From: JAPPKS01 sp963667895
GTDB lineage: Bacteria > Poribacteria > WGA-4E > PCPOR2b
Assembly: GCA_965223985.1 (NCBI GenBank)
Contig: OZ245030.1
Span: 744,001 to 808,000 of the forward strand
Length of the DNA: 64,000 nt
Direction: 5' to 3'
Of the stretch, positions 8,481-15,751 are shown piece by piece; position 1 is the stretch's first letter, and each line of letters begins with the position of its first letter. The position numbers and the translations under genes were made by a program. Below the pieces are notes generated by a model. It made no database searches. It saw only the letters and a list, made by a program, of their open reading frames with translations, and was not told where the DNA came from.

Positions 8481-10970
8481 CTATTTCTGTATCAACATTC
8501 TCCTCGTTTCCACATATCCCGCGGTAGACAAGGTATAGAAATACACACCGCTTGCTACCACCTCGCCCCGCTGATTTTTGCCATTCCAATATGCCGCATG
8601 GCTCTGATCGGTGTAGAAACCTGCCGGCTGATGTCCCAAATCTATGCGCCTTACTAACTTTCCGTTGGCGTCATAGATTGTAAACTGCACATCCGCGCTT
8701 TCGGCAAGGTGATACGGAATCCACGTTTCTGGGTTGAACGGATTTGGGTAGTTCGGCAACAGCGCAGTCTCCGTTGGACGAAACGCTGTGAGGAGTTGCT
8801 CCAAGAAGAGAATACCTCTTTGCGAAACCGGATCTGTTAGCCTCAATTGCTTTGCTTGCGTAAGCCACTGCTTCACGTCCGATTCGTTCAGCGCTGCCAC
8901 TGTACCAGGACGCCCCGGTGATGCAGCGGTCACTGTTCCCAACGCGCTAGCAACCGCGATTAAGTCGGATATATTGACTTCGCCGTCTCCATTCACATCG
9001 GCTGCCGCATTCTCCTCCGCATCGTCAAAGGCTGAAGCAACCAGCACGAGGTCGAATATATCGACCACCCCATCCCCATCTACATCCGCGGCAGCGGACG
9101 GCGGTTCTTCGCTAGTGTCAGGAGGCAGTACCGGCGCATCCCAAATCAAAACGGTGCCATCTAGCCCTCCACTGGCGATTGTGCTGCCATCAGGACTAAA
9201 AGCCACGGTCCTAACGCTAGAGGTATGTCCGACAAACGTACGTATGAGTTCGCCCGAGGCAACATTCCAGACACGAACCGTGGAATCCAAACTTCCACTG
9301 GCTATCGTTCTTCCATCGGGACTAAAGGTAAGGGTTCGGACACCACTTTCATGTCCCGGAAGGGTTCTTATCGCGTCTCCCGTCGTAGGATCCCACAGCC
9401 GAATGGTTCGGTCTTGGCTGCCGCTGGCAAGCAGAGATCCATCAAAATTGAAAGCGACACTCAGCACATCTCCTTGATGTTCCCTAATCACTATCTGTGT
9501 TCTACCGGTGGCAACATCCCATATACGAATCGTGTTGTCTCGACTCCCACTGGCGAGGACTTCACCCTCGGGATGAAAAGCGATGCTTTCAACTCCTGTC
9601 TGGTGACCGTAGAGAAAGTCCAACCGCTGACCCGTAGTTGTATCCCACAACCGAACAATGTCGTCCTCGCTGCCGCTTGCCAGTATGCTCCCGTCGGGGC
9701 TGAAAGCAAGGCTTATCAGATAAGCCCAGTGTCCAACAAGTGTTCTCAGAAGTTCGCCGGTGTTCGCATCCCATACACGTACGGTGTCGTCCTGACTACC
9801 ACTCGCAATCTTGCTACCATCAGGACTGAACACGACGACATCTACATCGTCCGTATGACCTACGAGCACATTATCAAGCTGACCCGTCTCAGTGTTCCAG
9901 AGGCGGACGGTTTTGTCCAAGCTCCTTCCGACTAGCGTGCTGCCATCAGGTGCAAAAGACACGATCAAAACGAGATCGGTGTGTCCTGTGATACTACTAA
10001 TCTCGTCTCCCGTCTCGGCATCCCAAAATCGGATAGTGGCATCAAATCCGCCACTGACCAACGTCTTGCCATCAAGGCTATATGCAACCCTGTAGACATC
10101 AGCCGTATGTCCAGTGATTGTCTTGAGTTCTGCACCTGTTTCGGTGTCCCACAGCCGAATGGTGTCGTCCTCGCTAGCACTCGCAAGTGTCCCGCCATCA
10201 AGCGAGAAGGCAATGTCGAAAACATCTGAAGTGTGACCCCTGAGCGTTCTAAGTTCTGTTCCAGTTTCAACATCCCACAAGCGGGTCACAGCGTCGAAAT
10301 CCGAACTGGCGAGCATATCCCCGTTGGGACTGAAAGCCACAGCCCGGACAAGCGATGAATGCGGCGTGAAGGTTCTTATTTCCTCGCCTGTGTCTAAATC
10401 CCACAAGCGGACGGTATGATCCCAGCTTCCACTGGCGAGAATATTGCGCGTCGGACTGAAAGCGACGCTATTCACCCAGTCGGTATGTCCAGTGATAGTT
10501 CTAAGCTCCTCACCCGTGCTAACATCCCATATACGGATTGTCTTGTCGTCGCCCCCACTGGCAAGTGTGGCGCCATCCTCACTAAATGCCAAACTCCGAA
10601 TAGCATCTTCATGTCCCCATATCGTACTAATCTCGTCGCCTGTAACCGCATCCCAGAACCGTATTGAGCCGTCGCTACTCCCGCTCGCAATCATGTTGCC
10701 ATCTGGAGAATACGCCATCGCATTGACCGTACTCGTATGTCCGGTCAGCAGATCAATCTCACGGTTGGTTGTTGTATCATAAATCCAAATTCCGATTGAA
10801 CCTGCAACAGCGAGATGCGTACGAGTAGGGGAATACTGAATTTCTCGTATCCAGCCTTTGCCGAGGCGTTGTGTCGCACCCTCGGGTAAATCCCATTGCG
10901 AGTAATCTTGAGCGTACGTGTTCAGTGAAAATAGGGTTAGTAAAATCACTAACATCAAGGTTATTTTCAT
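8481..10970 (-). CDS. Secreted WD40 repeat protein with dockerin-type repeat and FlgD-like domain
   Basis: The signal peptide MKITLMLVILLTLFSLNTYA is followed by QDYSQWDLPEGA and 14 WD40 units closely matching the neighbouring paralogue unit by unit. After the propellers two calcium-binding loops occur about 30 residues apart, DVDGDGVVDIFDLVLVASAF and DVNGDGEVNISDLIAVASAL, a type-I dockerin-like pair that is absent in the paralogue. The C-terminus has LLPNYPNPFNPETWIPYHL and a FlgD-like Ig domain ending in RRMLIQK. It is probably an exported surface protein. The ATG at 10970 has GGAGAGG upstream. The 69-bp gap to the paralogue, shared N-terminus and shared architecture show a tandem duplication followed by loss or gain of the dockerin module. 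Confidence 0.9.
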   Translation of the reverse strand: MKITLMLVILLTLFSLNTYAQDYSQWDLPEGATQRLGKGWIREIQYSPTRTHLAVAGSIGIWIYDTTTNREIDLLTGHTSTVNAMAYSPDGNMIASGSSDGSIRFWDAVTGDEISTIWGHEDAIRSLAFSEDGATLASGGDDKTIRIWDVSTGEELRTITGHTDWVNSVAFSPTRNILASGSWDHTVRLWDLDTGEEIRTFTPHSSLVRAVAFSPNGDMLASSDFDAVTRLWDVETGTELRTLRGHTSDVFDIAFSLDGGTLASASEDDTIRLWDTETGAELKTITGHTADVYRVAYSLDGKTLVSGGFDATIRFWDAETGDEISSITGHTDLVLIVSFAPDGSTLVGRSLDKTVRLWNTETGQLDNVLVGHTDDVDVVVFSPDGSKIASGSQDDTVRVWDANTGELLRTLVGHWAYLISLAFSPDGSILASGSEDDIVRLWDTTTGQRLDFLYGHQTGVESIAFHPEGEVLASGSRDNTIRIWDVATGRTQIVIREHQGDVLSVAFNFDGSLLASGSQDRTIRLWDPTTGDAIRTLPGHESGVRTLTFSPDGRTIASGSLDSTVRVWNVASGELIRTFVGHTSSVRTVAFSPDGSTIASGGLDGTVLIWDAPVLPPDTSEEPPSAAADVDGDGVVDIFDLVLVASAFDDAEENAAADVNGDGEVNISDLIAVASALGTVTAASPGRPGTVAALNESDVKQWLTQAKQLRLTDPVSQRGILFLEQLLTAFRPTETALLPNYPNPFNPETWIPYHLAESADVQFTIYDANGKLVRRIDLGHQPAGFYTDQSHAAYWNGKNQRGEVVASGVYFYTLSTAGYVETRRMLIQK

Positions 10971-10992
10971 TAAGAACCTCTCCTTATCAAGA

Positions 10993-11096
10993 AGCAGTGG
11001 CTAGTGGTTAGTGAGAGAACCTACGTTAATCGGTCAAATTTAGGTGTTGCAAACTCAAAAGACAGTAGCCAGTGTTTAGTGACGAGTGATTAGTGG
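10993..11096. repeat. CAGTGGCTAGTGG-type degenerate repeat cluster
   Basis: Two direct copies of a CAGTRGCYAGTGKTTAGTGA-like sequence lie at about 10996-11016 and 11064-11084, with a further GAGTGATTAGTGG. The same motif family occurs at 5627-5645, 11465-11488, 11801-11832 and 14324-14343, always at module edges of the island or at the ends of the insertion in mod. Confidence 0.6.
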
Positions 11097-11107
11097 AAAA
11101 ATCTACA

Positions 11108-11138
11108 GTAATCCAGTCAAGTGTAGGCATGGCAACCT
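11108..11138. repeat. 31-bp direct repeat, copy 2 (relict ATPase start after mod)
   Basis: This is an exact copy of 5555-5585. Read on the minus strand it follows the mod stop codon by two bases and supplies a ribosome site, ATG and eight codons (MPTLDWIT) of the AAA ATPase, after which similarity ends in CAGTGGCTAGTGG-type repeats. It is best read as the scar of an ATPase gene start that once followed mod. Confidence 0.85.
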
Positions 11139-11140
11139 GC

Positions 11141-14100
11141 CTATACGCGAAACACTTTCATCACTTCGTCTCCAAGGTGATTGATGATTTTAACAGCGAT
11201 CCTGCCGGATTTCGGTTTCTCGAACGGGCGTGAGGTATCGCTGTGGAGCGATTCCCACGCTTCGCGGTTAATCTCGGCTTTCAGCGTCGTCTTGAGCGAT
11301 TTGTACGGGTCGTTTGCGCCGAGGAAATAGGCGTGGCGCACGAAAAAACTCTCCGCGTTATAATCGGTATCAATGAACCAGCAGGCGATGCCGTCCGTGC
11401 TGTCGCTCCGAATCTCGCCCGTGTTGGGATGGAAAACGTCAACTCCGTGCACCGTTACTTGTGTCCAGTCGCCAGTGGTCAGTGCCAGCGGGAAGTCCGC
11501 GTCGGTCAGGTTCTGGAGCGCAATGAGCGTTTGAGACCGTTGAGCATCCGTCCAATGTCCCCCGCCAGGGCTAGTAAGGGATCGATTTGTTCGGCTTTGG
11601 CGATCCCCAACCGCTGCGCCAGAATCAGAAATGTCTCCGTTAGAGATCTCTATCGCACTCGCTGTCCGCTCGTTTGATCCTCCGGCGGAAACTCGGCAGA
11701 GATTCGATAGACCATCTCTGCCAACTCGATTGACTTCTTCCAAACTTCCAAGTCCTGACAACTCTGCAACCTGCTCATAATTTGCAAATTTCGCTCCTCT
11801 ACTGGTCACTAGCCACAGGCCACTGGCTACTGAAATATCCGGTTCTCCGAAAATCACAAACAGATTCCCCTTTCCTGTATTGCTCAGATCGGCAGCCATG
11901 TGGAGATCGGCGTTCATCCGTGCCTTGAGTATCGGGATTTTACCGAGTTTGTGGAAGTCAGTGGAGTGGGCTTCGTAGGAGAATGCACAAGCTATCAGGA
12001 GATCAAAGTCGGCGTCCGCCGCCTCGCGGGCAGCCTCGACGAGGTCGGGACGGGAGACGGTGCCAAATTCTGGACCGATGAAGATGGCAGCGCGTTTCTC
12101 AAGCCCGGAGTCGGGGTCGCCGTCAACTATCGCCTTCGCTATCCGCTCAGTTGATCCCTCGAAATACCGTCCTTCGGCACAGACGAGGTCACCGGGCCAA
12201 GGTTTGATGCTGGTAAAGGAGATGCGGTCCCCTTTGTGCGCCTGTTGGACGCCGGAGGTCTTGAGGTGCTCCAGGATTACGGTGGCGAAATCCTGCACCC
12301 CGCCGTAGCCGAGCTTATCTTCAGCGAGGTTGTCAATCAGTTCGTCGTCCTCGTCAACCCCTAACACGCGATGCGGCGAGAGGCTCTCCACGGTAAAGGG
12401 ACCCGCCACGCGCACCTTCTTTTTGTCTTCGTAGGGTTTGTCGTAAAGGTATTCGACCTCGGCTTTGGCGGCGATGGAGGCATCAATCTCGTTCTGGCGG
12501 GCGATGCGCAGTTCCCAGAACTCGGCGAGCAGCGGCTCGGCGGCGGAAGACCAATTCTCGGGGCGTTCGCGCGGTATCTCCCACTCTTCAAGCGTTTGCG
12601 CCTGACCGCAAGCCTCTGACAACTGGGCGCGGAGCGGCGCCAATTCCTCCTCATACCGCTCCCACATGACATCGATCTCGGCGTTGTTGGCGATGGACTT
12701 GAGCGTGATGTGGGGCACCCGATCATAGACGAAACCTTGACGAATATCACCATAAGTGGGGGCTTCCGAGGGAATCTTCCCTTCAATCTCCGCCTCTTTG
12801 AGTTGCCCGTCGCGGCTGTCGGACAGCAGGTAGTAGGGGTAACGTGCGCCCATGATGCGGGCGCGGGCAAGTGCCAACGCCACACGGGAGGTGTCAATCG
12901 TAATCCATCGCCTGCCCGATTGCTCGGCGGCGTAGGCGGTGGTGCCAGAGCCGCACGTCGGATCGAGAACGAGGTCGCCGGGGTCGGTAGTCATGAGGAG
13001 ACAGCGTTGAATAATTTTTTGCGCTGTCTGAACAACATATACCTTGTCCTCCGTGAATGAACCTGTCAACGTATCAGTCCAAAGATTGCCGATTGGTATA
13101 ACAGGAAAGTCGTCAATGAATCTAATATAGGTTAGACTGTTTTGCGCATGCCCTAGACGTATTGATCGAGAAAGACGTGTCATACCCACGATGTTTGTCT
13201 TCCAGTATCCTCGGCCGGGACGAAAGGTCCGTCCTTGGTCGTAGAACTCATAACTTGATTTTTCCCCTCCACTTTGGGAGGTAATAGTGTCGTGGCGGTA
13301 CACTCTAGCGTCAGAGCTTACTCTTGATCGATTGGATCTTTCGTCCTTCGTCATTGAAGTGCGATTCAAATCGGGCATCTGTAGTTTTGAATATTGTCCT
13401 CCAGCAGTGAAACTATCATCCTTTTGAATAAACGGTCTCCTAAATTTTAATGCGGTCTTATCTTTGGAGAACCAAAGTAAGTAATCTGACACGGAAGATA
13501 GATTCTTGTCCGTTTGACTACTGGTTTTTTTAACTGTAACAAGAGAAACGAAATTCTCCTCGCCAAGGACCTCTTCCATCAACGCACGTACTCGATGGAT
13601 GTTTTCGTCGCCTATCTGGACGAAGATTGAACCGCTCTCCGTTAGTAGGTCCCTCGCTACCGTTAACCGATCTCGCAGATAAGTCAGGTACGAGTGAATC
13701 CCGTCCCGCCAGGCATCTCGAAACGCCTTCACCTGCTCCGGTTCGCGCGTAATGTGGGCAGAATTACCATCTTTGACTTCGTGGCTGGTGGTTGACCACT
13801 GGAAGTTGGAGTTGAACTTGATGCCGTAGGGCGGATCGATGTAGATGCACTGCACCACCCCCCGCAAACCTTCGCGCTCCGCCAGCGACGCCATCACCCG
13901 CAAGCTGTCGCCGAGGATCATCCGGTTCGACCAGTTGGCGTCGTGCTGGTAGAACTCCGTCTTGGCGTCTTCGCTCGGCAAGCCGTTGAAGTCGGCAAAG
14001 AGGTCGAGTTGCTCCTTAGGCGCCTCACCCTCGGACTGCGAGTGCCGTACCAGGTCATCAATCAGCACCTTCGGGTGCACCTTTTCCTGAATAAAAAGCG

Positions 14101-14320
14101 GTGGCGCCTGTACCACCAGATCCGACCAGTCCTGTTCATCCTTGCCCCGCCACACGAATTGGGGATCGAGGTCGCGGTTGCGCTCGTAAATGACCGGGAC
14201 GGGATTATCGTCCTCCATCACCGGCTGGAGTTCGGCGGTCGGGATGTTGGGGCGTTTATTGTCAGGATGTGTGAGTGTTTCGACGGTCTTGGTCTTTGTG
14301 TTCTTTTTGAGTTTAGGCAT
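11141..14320 (-). CDS. Type III-like DNA methyltransferase (Mod), interrupted in frame by an inserted element
   Basis: This is a site-specific adenine methyltransferase. CIYIDPPYGIKFNS (motif IV, about residue 170) precedes the TRD and LVLDPTCGSGTTAYAAEQ (motif I, about 470), the order of the beta class. The protein begins PKLKKNTKTK and ends DEVMKVFRV, as in Mod subunits paired with BPTD_3080-type restriction proteins; its partner res is at 16934-19996. The TRD (about 13020-13560) is visibly richer in A+T than the flanks. Residues about 830-951 (11465-11832) do not belong to the family: they are an in-frame insertion carrying a decayed four-helix-bundle gene. The protein therefore stays open but may be altered; the insertion lies well C-terminal of the catalytic motifs. 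The gene sits downstream of the 70-bp tandem repeats. Confidence 0.87.
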   Translation of the reverse strand: MPKLKKNTKTKTVETLTHPDNKRPNIPTAELQPVMEDDNPVPVIYERNRDLDPQFVWRGKDEQDWSDLVVQAPPLFIQEKVHPKVLIDDLVRHSQSEGEAPKEQLDLFADFNGLPSEDAKTEFYQHDANWSNRMILGDSLRVMASLAEREGLRGVVQCIYIDPPYGIKFNSNFQWSTTSHEVKDGNSAHITREPEQVKAFRDAWRDGIHSYLTYLRDRLTVARDLLTESGSIFVQIGDENIHRVRALMEEVLGEENFVSLVTVKKTSSQTDKNLSSVSDYLLWFSKDKTALKFRRPFIQKDDSFTAGGQYSKLQMPDLNRTSMTKDERSNRSRVSSDARVYRHDTITSQSGGEKSSYEFYDQGRTFRPGRGYWKTNIVGMTRLSRSIRLGHAQNSLTYIRFIDDFPVIPIGNLWTDTLTGSFTEDKVYVVQTAQKIIQRCLLMTTDPGDLVLDPTCGSGTTAYAAEQSGRRWITIDTSRVALALARARIMGARYPYYLLSDSRDGQLKEAEIEGKIPSEAPTYGDIRQGFVYDRVPHITLKSIANNAEIDVMWERYEEELAPLRAQLSEACGQAQTLEEWEIPRERPENWSSAAEPLLAEFWELRIARQNEIDASIAAKAEVEYLYDKPYEDKKKVRVAGPFTVESLSPHRVLGVDEDDELIDNLAEDKLGYGGVQDFATVILEHLKTSGVQQAHKGDRISFTSIKPWPGDLVCAEGRYFEGSTERIAKAIVDGDPDSGLEKRAAIFIGPEFGTVSRPDLVEAAREAADADFDLLIACAFSYEAHSTDFHKLGKIPILKARMNADLHMAADLSNTGKGNLFVIFGEPDISVASGLWLVTSRGAKFANYEQVAELSGLGSLEEVNRVGRDGLSNLCRVSAGGSNERTASAIEISNGDISDSGAAVGDRQSRTNRSLTSPGGGHWTDAQRSQTLIALQNLTDADFPLALTTGDWTQVTVHGVDVFHPNTGEIRSDSTDGIACWFIDTDYNAESFFVRHAYFLGANDPYKSLKTTLKAEINREAWESLHSDTSRPFEKPKSGRIAVKIINHLGDEVMKVFRV
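11465..11832 (-). mobile_element. Small element with imperfect terminal inverted repeats inside mod
   Basis: The ends are 11465-11488 (CCAGTCGCCAGTGGTCAGTG..) and 11801-11832, whose complement reads CAGTAGCCAGTGGCCTGTGG... They match in inverted orientation at 19 of 24 positions. Between them lies a relict four-helix-bundle (23S rRNA IVP-like) gene in a different frame from mod. No transposase is encoded, so it would be a passive or MITE-like unit mobilised in trans, or an IVS-like element. No clear target-site duplication is visible. Confidence 0.6.
11506..11778 (-). pseudogene. Relict four-helix-bundle protein (23S rRNA IVP / S23 family)
   Basis: Reading from the ATG at 11778 in a frame different from mod gives MSRLQSCQDLEVWKKSIELA, the typical start of the four helix bundle (IVP, S23) family. 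After about 42 codons there is an in-frame TAG. The same frame continues with LAQRLGIAKAEQIDPLLALA and GRMLNGLKRSL, the typical C-terminal helix. The central part expected between them (the RAAVSIPSNIAEG region) is missing. So the gene has both an internal deletion and a nonsense codon. Members of this family are found in 23S rRNA intervening sequences and as free-standing genes; the fold also resembles the Avd accessory protein of retroelements. Confidence 0.8.
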
Positions 14321-14344
14321 AAGTCAGTGGAGAGTGGCTAGTTA

Positions 14345-14554
14345 ATAAACAGGTTTTGTCCCGCATATTTTCCATTTTTTGTATAACAAACGAATTTGTT
14401 GCGCATCTGTACACAACAAATGGATTTGTTGCGCATATTTTTCGTTTTGTGTGCAACAAACGGAGTTGTTATGCATCTGTGCACAACAACTCCATTTGTT
14501 ACTCATATTTTGGATTTTATGAGCGACAAACGTTATTTGCTGCTCATACGTGAG
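14345..14554. repeat. Three tandem 70-bp composite repeats (alternating 40 + 30 bp subunits)
   Basis: Copies are at 14345-14414, 14415-14484 and 14485-14554. Each contains two versions of an AACAAAYGGATTTGTT quasi-palindrome followed by GCGCAT or similar; the 40-bp subunit ends in a TTTCGTTTTGTGTGC-like stretch and the 30-bp subunit in CTGTRCAC. The copies are degenerate. The array fills the space between the MNT gene and the mod start, i.e. the mod promoter region. It could be an operator array for a regulator; no coding function is likely because 70 is not a multiple of three. Confidence 0.85.
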
Positions 14555-14630
14555 CCGCTAAAAAAACCGTCTCCGTGAGTTCGATTGTGTCCCAAATAAA
14601 GAACGTCCGCCGTGGGTTTCCTGGGTGTTC

Positions 14631-14921
14631 CTAGATATTGATAACCTCCCGCTCTACGTAAGGGCGTAGTTCCACCCGCAACGCCTTGTCTGTGACCAGG
14701 TCGACCGGAAAGCCTAGCAGGTCTTCCAAGTAAAACTGAACCCCGAAGTAAGCTTTTGAGGTTGCCGGTCTGTCACACCGTATCAAGATGTCAATGTCAC
14801 CATCCTCAGACATCTCGTTACGCGCGACTGAGCCGAATAGGGCGAGATTTGCCACGCCAAAGCGTCGCGCAAGAATCGCTTTGTGCGCCCGGAGCACCTT
14901 CAAGACTTCATCTCGATTCAT
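14631..14921 (-). CDS. MNT-type nucleotidyltransferase (MntA-like), orphan
   Basis: The 96-residue protein contains LALFGSVARNEMSEDGDIDI, the GSxAR...DxD motif of minimal nucleotidyltransferases, with a third acid in FPVDLVTD. MntA proteins adenylylate and neutralise HEPN RNase toxins and are normally followed by a HEPN gene. Here the gene is followed by the 70-bp repeats and then mod; no HEPN gene is visible nearby. A HEPN-independent role or loss of the toxin are both possible. The ATG at 14921 is used; the preceding TTG is a weaker alternative. Confidence 0.85.
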   Translation of the reverse strand: MNRDEVLKVLRAHKAILARRFGVANLALFGSVARNEMSEDGDIDILIRCDRPATSKAYFGVQFYLEDLLGFPVDLVTDKALRVELRPYVEREVINI

Positions 14922-15235
14922 CAATCCACCAACGGTGTAGGTTGGGTTGAGCGATCAACAACCAAATATTGTCGAATCTCAAAGAGAATACTGCTTTGCG
15001 ACGCCCCGCCTATGAAACAATATAGCGAAACCCAACACGCACGTGTAGTTTTATGGATTTTCATTCAACCCTACTTAGGTACCGCTTGGTAGGGACAATC
15101 CCTTGTGGTTGTCCACTTGGGACGTTACAGGGGCCGTCCTCTACTTCTAAAGCGGAATCTCCTTCTCGTCCTATATCGGATACTCAGTCTCAACATCGGG
15201 GTGTTCGGTTGCAATCAGGTTTTTGTCGGTGGGCA
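14922..15235. other. Gene-free stretch with a short palindromic repeat
   Basis: No convincing gene is seen in these 314 bp. At 15093-15114 GGACAA and TTGTCC are separated by 10 bases within GTAGGGACAATCCCTTGTGG, a hairpin of the kind often dispersed in intergenic regions of this sort of genome. The stretch separates the PIN toxin gene from the MNT gene, so the MNT gene may have its own promoter. Confidence 0.5.
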
Positions 15236-15751
15236 TTATGGACGCCTCCAGTCAAAATGTACATCAAGCCTGCGCAGCATTGCAAAAGTATTACAATACT
15301 TGACACCAAACTGTTTGCAAACGTTGGGTAGAGGTACTTTATCGTCGCGATCTCTTCTGAACACCTCGTGCGTGACCACGACTGCGTTATTGACTTTTGC
15401 ATAGGCAGCTAGCCACGCATCAGCTACTCTCGCGAACTCCTCTATTGCTTGAGGCTGGAACCGCGAATTCTCTTGTACCCATTTATTCATTTTCATGAAG
15501 GCATCTATAACCGATTCCTCTGCTGTGGATACAAACAGATTTTTCGGTGCTTGCTTTACCCATTCACTCAGCGGATCTGATTTGACGAGAATTTCGTCAC
15601 GGACTCGATCAATACTCCGCACCCGACTTTCTCCACAATAATGTATCAGGCACTCCCAGAATCCCGGGCACAGGTCCAGTGCGTAGTAACGGCGGTGTGC
15701 TCCAATAAAGACATTCGAGTCCAGCACAAACAAAGGGCGACGGTTGTTCAT
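15236..15751 (-). CDS. PIN-domain toxin, DUF4411 family
   Basis: The protein begins RPLFVLDSNVFIGAHRRYYA, the first PIN strand with catalytic Asp and the DUF4411 signature. VRDEILVKSD follows, then VADAWLAAYA (second and third acidic positions) and VVVTHE before a C-terminal VKYCNTFAML. PIN domains are Mg2+-dependent ribonucleases. DUF4411 genes are known to pair with XRE/ImmA-IrrE (COG2856) genes as toxin and antitoxin, and the upstream gene is exactly such a protein. The ATG at 15751 overlaps the stop of the upstream gene (TGATG), so translation is probably coupled. Confidence 0.88.
   Translation of the reverse strand: MNNRRPLFVLDSNVFIGAHRRYYALDLCPGFWECLIHYCGESRVRSIDRVRDEILVKSDPLSEWVKQAPKNLFVSTAEESVIDAFMKMNKWVQENSRFQPQAIEEFARVADAWLAAYAKVNNAVVVTHEVFRRDRDDKVPLPNVCKQFGVKYCNTFAMLRRLDVHFDWRRP

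Noticed and set aside
11243..11677. Plus-strand frame of 144 codons
   Set aside because: Antisense shadow of mod; mod has the family motifs and the C-terminus typical of Mod proteins on the other strand.
14345..14554. Tandem repeats as a CRISPR array
   Set aside because: The parts between the palindromes are themselves repeated (30/40-bp halves), so there are no unique spacers, and no cas genes are near.
14356..14578. Two overlapping plus-strand reading frames of about 60 codons
   Set aside because: They merely translate the 70-bp tandem repeats; no ribosome site and no coding pattern.
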